Shown: piece after piece, positions 31,861 through 42,787 of the stretch | How positions within the stretch are numbered: the first letter of the stretch is position 1 | Layout of the letters: every line of letters starts with the position of its first letter | Source of the DNA: Cydia pomonella | Taxonomy: Eukaryota; Arthropoda; Insecta; Lepidoptera; Tortricidae | NCBI RefSeq assembly: GCF_033807575.1 | Contig: NC_084720.1 | Location: 19,351,570-19,415,569, forward strand | Direction: 5' to 3' | Length of the DNA stretch: 64,000 nucleotides | Program-made: the position numbers and the translations under genes | The notes under the pieces: generated by a model | What the model was told of the DNA's origin: nothing | The model's input: the letters and a program-made list of their open reading frames with translations, nothing else | Database searches by the model: none

Positions 31861-32215
31861 GATATTTAGGTACGTACTTACATGAAATAGTGACGATTGA
31901 CTATGTCTACACTGTGTTCTAACCCTGTGCAATGATTTACGCTTTATTATACGCACACTTAGTAATTACTAGTGATAAAAACAACCAGAAAGGATTTTAA
32001 GGCGAACACAGATTTCAAATGTATAACCTATAACGGCTACAAATTTGAGATATTACAAGACACGTAAACGTCACTAAAGCACTTCACTTATTATGTATAC
32101 ATAAAACTTAATGTTAAAACTATTTAATACACACTTAAACAGCTTAATATTACATGAAATATCATTAAAATTAAAATAATTACAAGGGACCTAGCAAAAT
32201 CAGCTGCTTATCGTT
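31861..32215. other. Probable LINE 5' UTR and flanking DNA
   Basis: AT-rich, no coding. Part of it is likely the 5' UTR and promoter of the LINE; the border to flanking DNA cannot be placed by eye. Confidence 0.4.
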
Positions 32216-32484
32216 TAATAAATTTTATTATACGACATTATTACACAAATTACACAAATTGACTAAATCCCACGGTAAGCTCAATAAGGCTTGTGTTGAG
32301 GGTACGTAGACAACGATATATATAATATATAAATATTTATAAATACTTAAATACATAGAAAACACCCATGACTCAGGAACAAATATCCATGCTCATCACA
32401 CGAATAAATGCCCTTACCAGCATTTGAACCCGGGACCATCAGCTTCGTAGGCAGGGTCACTACCCACTAGGCCAAACCGGTCGT
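32216..32484 (-). mobile_element. tRNA-derived SINE, full length
   Basis: Read on the - strand it begins acgaccggtttggcctagtg, passes an A-box-like gggtagtgaccctgcctacg and a B-box-like gggttcaaatgctgg, then atttgttcctgagtcatggg, and ends tgtgtaataatgtcgtataa. Best-preserved copy of the SINE family in this window. Confidence 0.82.
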
Positions 32485-33564
32485 ATAAGACCTACCTTGG
32501 TCAAAACGTTCGATAAAATGGATGGCTTTCCAGTCGACATTAGACAGTGATCTCCGATAAACGCCATCGGACGCTTACAGCGTCACGTCGTATGCTGCGT
32601 CACAATGCTTTTTAGGCCCGGGTCTGCAACAAATGCCGTAGGTCGCGTCCGGCGTGTGAGAGAGACCACTATAGTGCATTTCCATAGTAAACATTCGTAC
32701 GTCGCGTACAGAGGTCGTGTAAAATGGTGAAATTAATTACAGAAAAAGACGAGCTACGAGTAATGATAGAAGCAGTGAAAACGTTTAATATACGACATAC
32801 TTATCATTTCAGTATACGACAAACATGCCGTTACATTAGGTAGTCTATGGTACACACCAGGGTAAAAACATTAACAAAATTCCGAATGCTCCTTCGACAG
32901 TTTGTCGAGCTCGGCTCAGTCTATTGAAAATGAAATGAAATTGGCTCTGAGCAAATGGATAGGGTTTCATAAGACGCGACCGCTGCCGAGCAATGACTTA
33001 AACTATGAAACGTCGTCGTCCACTGCGGACGCTTTGGCTGAGAGTAAACGATTTGAATACCTTTTACTAAATATTATATTTCTTAGTCTACTAGCTATCG
33101 ACATTGATTTTTAGGTAGTTTTTTTAAACGCACTTAAAACAAGCATCATTATATTATTACCAAATAACCTACGACCTTATTAGAATAAAATTGTCCAACC
33201 AGTTTTTGAATCCTGATTCTAGAACAACTTGACCTTCCACCGCCATCAGCGTCCCACACTGGCACACTGCAGCTGGCTTGCATAACCACTGCACTTTCCC
33301 TCGGTGCACTCGCAGTTGCATCTCGCTAGACGCACAGACTTCGTTTTATCTCACAAAGGCAAGTTTGATAGGAAGTGCAGACAAAAGTGAAGTCGTTATT
33401 GTGTTCAGGTTCGTGTTGGACAATATTGCCGCCGCATAGATTGTGCTTCTTGGACTACTTTTCTTTGACAATATTATCTTTAAGTTGAAGTTTGTTCAGT
33501 GTTTCCTACTTAGTCTAGAAAATGCCATGTGTCGTGTACATGAGTATATTGGATGCCTAAAACA
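32485..33564. other. Intergenic, nothing recognised
   Basis: No domain in the short frames (for example 32902-33114). Could include regulatory DNA of esterase 2. Confidence 0.4.
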
Positions 33565-34010
33565 AATAGGGTTGTTTCCAATTTTTTGAAACGCTTGTAT
33601 TACGTTCTATATTAACTAAATATGTTAAATTAACAAAATATACTTTGACGGATGCTTTCACGCCCGAAACGCTCTTTGAAAATTGTGTGACGTCACAGTT
33701 TACGGTTTGACACATAACTACATACACACGTAGAAGATACGAGCTGTCAACTGACATTTGTCATTTGTTGTTTATCGCCTAACTGTCAACAGTGTCATAC
33801 CGAGAGTTGTGACGTCATCAGAATCTTCAAAGACGTTTCGAGTTTGGTCACGTGACGTGTGCTAAAAGATATTTTAAATTCAATATTTACAAAAATATGG
33901 TCATTACAGGTCCCCCCCAGGTAAAAGTAGTTTAACATGTTCTTATAATCCAAAAGAATTTATTGGGATACAATTCTGCCCTAAGATTTGTAGATGGAAA
34001 CAACCCTATT
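33565..34010. mobile_element. MITE with AATAGGGTTGTTTCCA ends
   Basis: Left aatagggttgtttcca and right tggaaacaaccctatt are perfect 16-bp inverted repeats 446 bp apart. The interior has no supported gene. It lies about 280 bp upstream of the esterase 2 start codon. Confidence 0.75.
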
Positions 34011-34286
34011 GTTAAGCCGGAACATATTTTCTACGTCACGCAGAATAATTAAAAAAGCGTCTTTTTCTAAACCCTCCCCTATCCTTGTATGTGAATATCA
34101 AAAATATCAAAACAGCAAAAATTCCGACTAAGACATCATTATTCTACGATTAAAAACCATGGTGGAAAGAATCGATCACGTAAATCACAATCGAGCTTGG
34201 AGAGATGACCACTCAACTTGCCTCTTGCTCGTAAGTAGACAAATGCAAGTGAAAAAAATGCATTGACAAGTAAACATTAACATTGA

Positions 34287-34457
34287 ATGGACATAATGAG
34301 AAGCAGGAGTATTCTAGCACTGTGTTGCGTGAAGGCGGTGGTGTGTATCTTCACGCCCGAGATCCGGGTCGAACAGGGCGTGCTGAGAGGTCTACGCAGC
34401 CTGTCTGGGCAGCGGAGGTATTACGGGATACCTTATGCTGTTAGTGAGAGATTTCAG
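34287..34457 (+). CDS. Carboxylesterase 2, first exon (signal peptide)
   Basis: ATG 34287 (MDIMRSRS); a second in-frame ATG at 34296 is also possible. Residues 4-21 form a basic start plus a hydrophobic stretch (ILALCCVKAVVCIF), a likely secretion signal. PEIRVEQGVLRGLR and YYGIPYAVSERFQ follow, the standard N-terminal start of insect esterases. The exon ends in phase 0 at cag|gtgcgt. It joins the exon at 38213 to give ...ERFQ-PPKDPPPW. Extracellular action is inferred from the signal peptide. Confidence 0.9.
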
Positions 34458-35083
34458 GTGCGTATATATATTTATATGACAAGTTTTTAATAAGTATCAG
34501 TGGATCCGGTTTTAAGGATCAAAATAATATTTATAACAATACAAAAGTCAAAAATGATAGCAAAAGTCTGACAAAAGTCCTTCACCAAACGGTACTTGGT
34601 CTTGGGATTAAGATGAAGCTCCGCGGCTAGCTCGCGCTGTTAAGATTTTCCCTGCGGTATAGGGGTCGGAACTAATCAAAACGATGCTAAACGCGTGTTA
34701 ATCCCATAAATATATAAGAAGTTATGATAAATTTTTGACTCCCTAAGCAATTAGCTTGTATAAGGGTTGTATTATAATATAGCAGAATGTGGGCCCAGAA
34801 ACTACTATACGTGGAAACGAGTGTATAATAATGTTTTATGCCCTTTTTTTAAGACGCCCAAGAGGCGGGTCCTGAATTTAGCAGTATTTGCTAGGTGGGT
34901 CAGAGCCCAGTCAACTTTGGGAACCACTACATTATAGAGACGGGTCGGAACAAACTACACTTTGTTTTTTTTTTAGCATTTGGGAAAATATATATATAAA
35001 TAAATCATTTAAAAAGGTATATCTTCGATGTCTATTTTCCCGACAGCGTCTATATACATACTCAAGTTTTATATTCACTTAAT
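34458..35083. other. Esterase 2 intron 1, first part
   Basis: Intron DNA. 34608-34680 (ggctagctcgcgctgttaag, attttccctgcggtataggg) shares a repeat with 36205-36300. Nothing else recognised. Confidence 0.45.
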
Positions 35084-35282
35084 TTCAGTACCCCTAGTGT
35101 AAATTTTATCGACATCATAACGTCACGAACGTGTTTGCGTTAAGTCTCATTTTGTATAGGATTTTGAGTTTCCAAAACGTCCCGCTTGGCGCGCTCTTTC
35201 TAAATCCAATACAAAAGGAGGCTAAACGCAAACGCGTACGTCACGTTTCAAAATCGAATTTATTTACACTAGGGGTACTGAA
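35084..35282. mobile_element. Palindromic MITE in esterase 2 intron 1
   Basis: ttcagtacccctagtgtaaat on the left is matched by atttacactaggggtactgaa on the right. The arms continue inward (acgtcacgaacgtgtttgcg against cgcaaacgcgtacgtcacg). Whole element about 199 bp, non-coding. Confidence 0.82.
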
Positions 35283-36512
35283 TACGTTATTTTAAATTAT
35301 GGTATAAAACTGTAATATACTTCTCATTTTGTATTTAGTTACAAAAAGTAGAAAATGTGACCGAAACTCATCCACAGTCAAAAATGTATGTAGTTTGGTG
35401 GAACTTCGGGTTACTGTAACTGTAACATTTAATTGTAATTTATAATAAATTAATTAAAAACTTAATAAATAATCAAAACTATGTATGTACTAAACTAACT
35501 CTTAGAGTAAAGTATCTGAGTTTTCCAAGAGATGTCGCTAGCGTCGCGCAGCGGTGCGGCTGACTCCCGCTGATGAAATATTTCCAGTATTATTATGGAC
35601 GTCGGCAGCTATAATTCATGGTTAAAAATCTAAATCAAAGTTTATTTTTTGTCGACGTGTGCTAATAAGTTTGCTGACGGGTATTTTTAACTAAATTATA
35701 AAAATAATGAACAATTAGGTACTGAAACCCTTACATAACATATCTAGGTATAATATCAAAGAATAACCTTATTTTATCCTGGTTTTCTATAAAACTCAAT
35801 TCAATGTTTATTTCAGTGTAAACAAACAGTTAACATAATAGGTTTTTGTTTTTTATTTATATTTTGTTTTCTGTCGAATACCATTTGACGCATTTATTTT
35901 CTGAATACATACATTGTATTTGATAGTATACATACCATTAAACCATACGAAAAAATAATAGTCTATGACACCCACCAATATTAGGTGAGTCCACCAATAG
36001 ATTTAATAATATCTGTATGTGACACCTGTGTTTTTGTACAGGAATACGAGTATCTGTATTGGGTTCAAATCAGTTTAAATATATGTGACCGCCTTTACAA
36101 TATACAAAATATTACAGTTAATTATTTTTCAAGTGACACCTAAACTAGTACAATTAGTAAAATTCGTTTATAATCAGCAATCAAAATCAAGTCGAAACTC
36201 AAACTAACACGAATTGCCGAGAGATGTCGCTATCTCCCCCGAGCGGCAGGGCTGACTCGCGGTGTTAAGATTTTTCCTGCGATGTAGGGGATGCGACACT
36301 ACTCAAATGTTGCAAGTCAAAGTCAAAGTCGAAACTTGAAAAATAGTTTTGCACATTTTTTGATGTCCTGCGCAACGTAGTTTGCTGACAGGCTAGAGAA
36401 GAAAACTAAAAGGGATATTATGGAGCATGATACACCTAGCTATGTAAAACTGTATTCGTTATACATATTATAGTTCGTTTATTTTAGTATTAGAAACAAG
36501 ATAAGCTATCTA
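35283..36512. repeat. Esterase 2 intron 1 with fragments of one dispersed repeat
   Basis: 35530-35580 (agagatgtcgctagcgtcgc, gcggctgactcccgctg) and 36215-36300 (agagatgtcgctatctcccc, ggctgactcgcggtgttaag) are two partial copies of one family, and 34608-34680 is a third. The rest is AT-rich intron. Confidence 0.5.
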
Positions 36513-36659
36513 GACGTGTCTTTTTATTGAAAAATAAGTCACAGAAAATAAGTATCAATTGTAAATCAAATACGATTATTTACATTACTTTGCTTTGGAC
36601 TAAACCAAATATTAAAATTAAAAAGCGTTTTTTGATAATTTTCAATAAAAAGACACGTT
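36513..36659. mobile_element. MITE with ACGTGTCTTTTTATTGAAAA ends
   Basis: gacgtgtctttttattgaaa (36513) and ttcaataaaaagacacgt (to about 36658) are inverted repeats of about 20 bp. The adjacent ctaatgctaaaaaacgaac is shared with 19215-19235. Confidence 0.65.
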
Positions 36660-37839
36660 AAGATTGTTTACCTTTGTTCTAATGCTAAAAAACGAACAAT
36701 AATGTGTCGAATATAATAAATCGTTGATAAACGTTTGTCCCTATACGTCATTTTGACAGTTCTGTTTGTTAGAAAGAGACAAAATTTGATAAAGGTTGCT
36801 AAGTTTTATGAAAAAGGGATTACGTATGTAAGGAAAAGCGGTCCATTTGTTTCTTAAAAGTTACACGCACCCGCCACCAACAACCGATCCCACACAATCG
36901 CAGTTAAGCTTTCATTTTAAAATGACATGCTTCATTGAGGGCTGGCGCGTCTAATTTCGCCGCAGGGGCTGCTAGTGAAGACGGGGGTCTTTAAAAATGT
37001 CAAATGCATAGTATTTTTGGGGCTTACAGCCTTGTTTTACCCGACTGCCTGAAAAAAGGAGTTGTTTTCAGAGTTCATGTTTGTATGTACCTATGTATGT
37101 GAGTTTCTTTATTCTACCATAACTTCTGAATGCCTTAACCAATTTAGATGCATAATATATCATTAGGATCCTTATATCATCCCGGGTGACATAAAAAAAA
37201 TATTTTTTATGTTTATAGGTATAAAAATAGATATGGAAGTATCTTTGTGCTTATTATATGAGTCTAACCCGGAATCGCTGATATAACCTATCTACGGTTC
37301 TATAATCCGCAACGAGTGGTGAGAAATTAATACACGACCGAAGGGAGCGAATTACCTATGTGCACGTGTATCGTACAACGTTTTACAGTACTTATACATA
37401 TGGCTCTTTAAACTTTCGTCATAGGCACGGAAAGTGCTCATTCCCAGACTTGTATCGTAAATAACTATTACTAACAAGTTTTCAATGGAGTTGGCAACTT
37501 TCAAAGGTTTTTATAGATGGCGCCAGCGTAGGTTTTACCTGTCTCTAGCTTTGTTCTATACAGGCCATACGATTCCAGAAAAAAAATAACTGTAACCGCA
37601 TTTAGTAAGAGTCTGACTCCACAGACTAGGACTTTTTTTCAAGATCCTAGTAAGCGGCATCCTAAGTTAGGACGCAAGAATTAAGTAAGGTATGTGAAGC
37701 GTTTGAAATCTATACTGATACCAAAATACTTCAACCGACCTACCCCATTATATCTTTGTTACTACGATTAAGAATGAATGCTCTACTCATTAGATAGTAT
37801 TTTTATATTTTATTTCGCTTACAAGTACTGTTGAAGCCT
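36660..37839. other. Esterase 2 intron 1, with a dispersed repeat fragment
   Basis: 37310-37440 (cacgaccgaagggagcgaat, tgtatcgtacaacgttttac) is a partial copy of the repeat found at 55749-55985 and 58221-58446. Nothing else firm. Confidence 0.5.
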
Positions 37840-37977
37840 AATTGTGACCGCGGCCGGCAAAACGTCCCACTTTATCACTCACCATAAAGACGCCTTCACA
37901 GATTATTCGTTTAAAGATACAAGCAAATCTCGTCCTTATGGCAAAATGGGACGTTTTCCCGGCCGCGGTCACAATTT
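37840..37977. mobile_element. MITE with 33-bp terminal inverted repeats
   Basis: aattgtgaccgcggccggca on the left and ccggccgcggtcacaatt on the right, continuing inward as aaaacgtcccactt against aaatgggacgtttt. About 138 bp. It lies about 235 bp before the acceptor of esterase 2 exon 2. A related decayed copy is at 14700-14990. Confidence 0.85.
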
Positions 37978-38212
37978 AGCTTACTTTAAGAGTAAGCCGA
38001 TTTGAGAAATATTAACATTAAAATTTAATTAAAATTCTAACCGACTTTTGTAATCAAAAATTCTAAAATCGCAGTATTATTTAGTTATAGGTTAAAGAGC
38101 AGGCGGCAGGCAATATTAGATGACAATGATTTTCAAGATGTGAATTAACTGTTCCTTGATAACAACAGCAGTCATACACGCAATTTATTTATATGTTTTC
38201 CTTTCTTTCCAG

Positions 38213-39459
38213 CCCCCGAAAGACCCTCCTCCTTGGCGAGGCACGTTGCTCGCCGTCAGCCGGTTCGGCGCGTGCGCACAGAGCGTCTCCTTCCTCACGC
38301 TTGGCTCCGAGCACTGCCTCCATCTCGACGTCTACACCCCACCGCACACCACCCCCAAGCTGCCAGTCCTGGTCTTCATCCACGGAGGCGCCTACTACTA
38401 CGGCACGAAAGCACACTACGATCCTGAGTATCTAGTCGCTAAAAATGTAATAGCAGTCATTATCAACTATAGAGTCGGAGTGTTAGGCTTCTTATGCTTG
38501 AATGGAGTCGCCAATTTAGGCTTGAAAGACCAAGTTGCTGCTCTAAAGTGGATAAGGAAGAATATAGCTGCGTTTGGAGGAGATCCGGACAATGTGACGA
38601 TAGCGGGGCAGAGTGCAGGGGCTAGTGCAGCTGCTATGCATTTACTCTCAAAATCCAGCAATGGTTTATTTCATAAAGCTATCTTTATGAGTGGAACACC
38701 TTTAAGCCCTTGGGCGTTTAACCTGGAGCCTCTTAAACCAGCTTTTGAAGACGCTAGAAAACTCGGTCTAGTCAAAACTGAACGAGATGTATACAATACT
38801 TTTATGAACGCGACGTTGAAAGATCTATTGAAAAGCACACATGATAGATCAGTAAGCACCAGATATTTCAAATATTCTCCGTGTATAGATATCAATTTTC
38901 CAGGGTCTTTCTTTGAGGGTACTCCTTACGAAATAATTGAGTCTGATTCTTTTAGACAAATCCCTATGATTTTAGGGTATGCCGATCTCGAAGGCATGTT
39001 GTTCTACGGACTAAACAGCGATCGGGACTTTCAAGAGTGGGACTCTCAATTCGACCAAAGACTACCATCAGTTTTCTCCTTGTGTTCTAAACTAGAGAAG
39101 ATGAAGATAGTCAAAAAACTACGCTCATATTATTTTGGGGGTAAGAAAATTAGCAGTAAAAACGTGAAAGGTGTAGTGAACTATTATTCAGACTGGATCG
39201 CTTACGCATCAGTGAATGCGTTTTCGAAACTAATGGTGGAAAAGTCAGTGCCTGTGTATAATTACATGTTTTCGTACGTAGGCGGGCGGAACTTTGCCAA
39301 GGGGCTGATAGGGTATAAGGCAGGGTTGAAAGGCGCGTCGCACTCTGATGACATCTTCTACATCTTCAAGCCGGCGGGGCTGGGGCTGCCGGTGTCGTCT
39401 GAGGATAGGCTGTTCATAGAGCGATTCACTACAATGCTGGCTAACTTTATGAAATTTGG
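38213..39459 (+). CDS. Carboxylesterase 2, large internal exon
   Basis: Type-B carboxylesterase, alpha/beta hydrolase. The acceptor ctttctttccag leads in phase 0 to PPKDPPPW. Oxyanion-hole motif FIHGGAYYYG. The nucleophile is in GQSAG (Ser 38612-38614): Gln replaces the more usual Glu before Ser, a variant known in insect esterases. Acid Glu at 38990-38992 (ADLEGM). Base His at 39341-39343 (GASHSDDIF). The exon ends in phase 2 at gg|gtaagt. With the other exons it makes a 543-aa protein, the usual family size, with no stop or frameshift. It looks catalytically competent. Substrate unknown. Same intron phases as esterase 1, so a tandem duplicate. Confidence 0.95.
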
Positions 39460-39900
39460 GTAAGTTTTGTAAAATCTTAAGCCCTCTTCACTTAGTGCGT
39501 GAATCGAATGCGCGATAAATTACGGAGCATGTCTTTTGTTCCCAGATTTTTAACAGTTTCAATAATCTTGGATCATTTTTATAAATTTTGTGGATGATTT
39601 TCTCACTTTTGGGGACGGGGTATGATATTTAGATATTCACACCTCGGGCCAACGATGAGGCATGGCGATGAATCACAAGTAGCGAAACGCAAAGTCACAA
39701 AGCTAAACATGTACAAACGTAAACGGCAGCAGTGCGCAAACGCGGTAACGATACTGCAAACTGCTTGCGCAATTTCGCCTGCGATGTGGTCAGCATACAC
39801 ATGCAGATAAGTATGTTGGCGTGCCCTATGACACGACCGGTAGGTTACTTTGTGGGCTGGAAATATTAAGTTAAAAGTACCTGAAGTACTCTCTCTTGCA
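39460..39900. other. Esterase 2 intron 2, nothing firm
   Basis: Intron sequence before the TTAA MITE. Short frames on both strands show no domain. Confidence 0.4.
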
Positions 39901-40179
39901 TTAAGACGGAAGAATAGCTTTGCGATCCTAGCCGAACGGCTTAAATCGACCAAGTTTTTATCACATTTTATAAGTTTGTTTTACATAAATTATGTTTTTT
40001 TTTCAATTTAAGCGCATTTTAAGCGTAACTTATAAACCTAGAATATATTAAGCTGAAGCAAACGACAGCAATATCAAAGTGATTTGTTAAGATTTAGTTA
40101 GTGGAAACCGTTATCTCCCGAAATGGAAATTTAATTAAAAATGTACGGTTAGGATCGCAAAGCTATTCTTCCCTCTTAA
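39901..40179. mobile_element. MITE D flanked by TTAA, copy 2
   Basis: ttaagacggaagaatagctt tgcgatccta on the left is matched by taggatcgcaaagctattct tccctcttaa on the right (about 30 bp, one mismatch). Interior shared with 18293-18639. Sits in intron 2 of esterase 2. Confidence 0.82.
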
Positions 40180-40428
40180 AATGTAAGACCTATACATACT
40201 TATACCTAAATATATGCACTCATTCTTACAAGAACTGAGATAATAATATCATTTGTTCGTTAAGGTTGTCAGTGAATTTTGTGATTAAAACCTACAAGTC
40301 CTACAACTGCAAATTTTTAAAAGTATAATTTAATGTTCTACGATAATTTGAATCAATGCAATTGATCAAAAGCACCCTCCATAATCCCCGGCTAAATAAA
40401 ATACTTAACTAAAAAATTAAGGTTCTAG

Positions 40429-40570
40429 CTGGGTGCATAGCCAAGATACAAATAGTTTACGCTCGGTAGCGAACGAAACTCTGTCGCACTAATATGGAAG
40501 AGTGATAGAAAGAGATTACCATATCGTTCGCTACGGAGCGAACGATTGGCATCTTAGCTAGGCACCCAGA
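40429..40570. mobile_element. Palindromic MITE in esterase 2 intron 2
   Basis: ctgggtgcatagccaagat and atcttagctaggcacccag form the ends. gctcggtagcgaacgaa faces ttcgctacggagcgaac. Same end class as MITE B (17941-18085). Confidence 0.8.
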
Positions 40571-40729
40571 TTTGTTTTAGAACCGGGGTCCATGTAAAAC
40601 TTTTATATTCGTAACAACCTATGCATAGCAAACTGCAAAAGTTTTAAATTGGGTATGCTTTGTTGTATCTGTGTGCAGATACAATGATTTACAATAATGA
40701 GTTACGGTACTTCTTACTTTATTTTCTAG

Positions 40730-40943
40730 GGATCCCACTCCACATCGGACTCCACTCCTCCCAGTACCCTGGCCCCGCGCCAACGCATCTCTCAGCCCGC
40801 CCACGTTGCGCCTGGACAGCCAGTTCACCGTAGTACCCGCCCCAGAGTCGCATCAAGGCCGTTTACTGTTGAAACTGCTGTGCCGGTACGGCCAGAAAGG
40901 GTTTGTGCCTTGTGAGAGTGAAGAACTTTGTGGAAAAGGGTAG
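40730..40943 (+). CDS. Carboxylesterase 2, terminal exon
   Basis: The acceptor ttattttctag leads in phase 2 (gg|g) to Gly and DPTPHRTPLLPVPWPRA, then LRLDSQFTVVPAPE, and stops at TAG 40941-40943. It gives 70 codons. The tail after PESHQGRLLLKLLCRYGQKG carries three Cys and ends ELCGKG. Downstream there are several decayed copies of parts of this exon, as in esterase 1. Confidence 0.9.
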
Positions 40944-41120
40944 GGGTAGGTATATCTTATACAGTGGATGGCAAACCAGAGTCTCACCAAGGTCGCTGTT
41001 CAAACTGCGATGGTATGGGCAGACCAAGGTCGACTGTTGTTCAGATATGGACAGTAATGTTTTGTCTCTTGTGAGAGTGAATAAGTTTGTGTCATGTGTT
41101 AGAGTTGTAGGTACCATTTC
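40944..41120 (+). pseudogene. Decayed copies of esterase 2 terminal exon (first group)
   Basis: gagtctcaccaaggtcgctg ttcaaactgcgatggtatgg repeats the exon's gagtcgcatcaaggccgttt... A second partial follows (accaaggtcgactgttgttc ... gtctcttgtgagagtgaata agtttgtg), matching ccttgtgagagtgaagaact ttgtgg. Frames are broken. Lies in the 3' UTR or just beyond. Confidence 0.7.
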
Positions 41121-41164
41121 ATTCATAACTTGTCCATGCACTTTTAAACCCTACAGTACATTGC

Positions 41165-41290
41165 CGTGTGGTGCCGGCGTTTAGAATAGCACCACCCCAT
41201 CTCGTCCCGTGGGTGTCGTAAAAGGCGACTAAGGGAATACCGACGTATGGGCAGCAGCGTTCGTCGAGTAGTGTTATCAACATCTACTGC
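41165..41290. repeat. Dispersed lepidopteran repeat (LINE-derived)
   Basis: gtgtggtgccggcgtttaga, atctcgtcccgtgggtgtcg and taaaaggcgactaagggaat form a block I know from many lepidopteran sequences. Probably part of a LINE. Non-coding here. Confidence 0.5.
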
Positions 41291-41636
41291 GGTCCCAACT
41301 CGCACAACCAACCTAAAATATCAAAACTTTAAATATTTCGCAACACAGAAAAAAAATCTCAACCACCAACTCCAGGGCCCATGGCCGCCCGTACTCAATG
41401 CGGGGACCATGGGTCCATCAAAGCTCAAACACAGAAACAACGCCGGGTCTCTAAAAACTGAGCATCACCATTGTTTTGTCTGATGGTGATGCCGGACCCG
41501 GCATCGCATAAGTCATGAAAACCCTTCGCAAATGTCACCGCGGACACAGGGTCGCCCGTATCATTAGCGAGGGCCCTGTGTCTTCAATCAACACTACAAA
41601 ACCTTTTACAGTACATACTGTGTAATTCAGTTGTTC
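41291..41636. other. Intergenic downstream of esterase 2
   Basis: GC-mixed sequence with an inverted pair (aacgccgggtctc / gatgccggacccggc region near 41440-41505). Not identified. Confidence 0.35.
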
Positions 41637-41880
41637 ACGTTGCGCCTGGGCAAAACATTCATCGCGATCCCCGCTCGAGAGCCGCACCAAGGTCCCGTGA
41701 AGGGGTTAGCGTTATGTAAGAACGAAGAAATAATTTGTGGAAGAAAATAGGATCCTCACGTTACTTATCCCTCGTGTAGTACAGCTGCTATGGCTGCGCC
41801 TTGGCAACTAATCCACTGTGGTATCCACTCCAGAATCGCGTCAACGTCGCCTGCTGTAACTGACTACATAATATACAAGC
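41637..41880 (+). pseudogene. Decayed copies of esterase 2 terminal exon (second group)
   Basis: cacgttgcgcctgggcaaaa ... gagagccgcaccaaggtccc ... gaagaaataatttgtggaag aaaatagg parallels the real exon from cacgttgcgcctggacagcc to gaagaactttgtggaaaagg gtagg. A further copy (about 41788-41870) reads ggctgcgccttggcaactaa ... ccagaatcgcgtcaacgtcg. All have stops or indels. Confidence 0.68.
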
Positions 41881-42348
41881 ATGGACAACAGCAGCAGGGG
41901 TACATAATAAATACAAATTGTTTTCATTTTAACTAATCCAACGTTTGTAATCTTTATAACGAGTTAGGCACCGAGCTTCTAAAAGGGTAGCATTAACTAG
42001 CATAAATAGATACATTTTCATGATAACTATTTCATATTTCTGCATTACACAAGTTACACAATCTTCACACTGAAGTAGAATATAAGGTAGGTAGTGATAC
42101 AAAATTTCGTTTCTTCGCTATCAAAGCTTCTCAAAGCCCAAACGAGCTAGTCCTTCGTAGCTGTCCGTGTGTAACACAAACGAGCACGAAATAAACTACA
42201 AATCCGCAAACACGCGGGTCCAACAGCCAACAGTCCGCGATTTATAAATATGCAGATCAAATATTAAAAGGAGAGCCGCAAGATGATCCCGGGGCGCGCA
42301 GAGACTATAGCGTCCCAGACGCGAACTTCGTCATGATGTCGTTGAAAT
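41881..42348. other. Intergenic, nothing recognised
   Basis: No gene or known repeat identified. Confidence 0.35.
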
Positions 42349-42500
42349 AACTAACTAACTGCTTTGGCTCAGCGATCCAAAAAGAATCTTGGCCTCCGAA
42401 ACGAGAGAACGCCACCTGTCCCGATCCAGCGCGGTTTCCTGCCATGAATTGGCATTCAGCCGACGCAGGTCCGCCTCCACGACATCACACCAGCGGTACC
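42349..42500 (-). mobile_element. LINE fragment, C-terminus
   Basis: The - strand reads DVVEADLRRLNANSWQE, then ALDRDRWRSLVSEAKILFGS and LSQSS before a stop. The same closing motif occurs at 51941-52090 and is typical of a lepidopteran LINE family. Confidence 0.7.
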
Positions 42501-42787
42501 TCGTTGAAATATGTGTAATATAATATTCCTGGATATAAAACACTGGTCATCAAAATAAATAAAAAACTAGCATTAATATCCATTTATCCTCGCCCCATGT
42601 GGGCCTCGCTTCAGTTAGGGTTTGCTATGTAGTATTACTTACTAATAATTACAAAAGTTTCGTAATTCTCCCGGAAATACTAATACTTAATTAACAAAAT
42701 CGCTTCTCTAGCTCTTGTGTGTAAATTTCAACTTTCTTGCATTTGTAGTTTCGGCTCTGCGTTGATGAGTCAATCAGTCAGGACACG

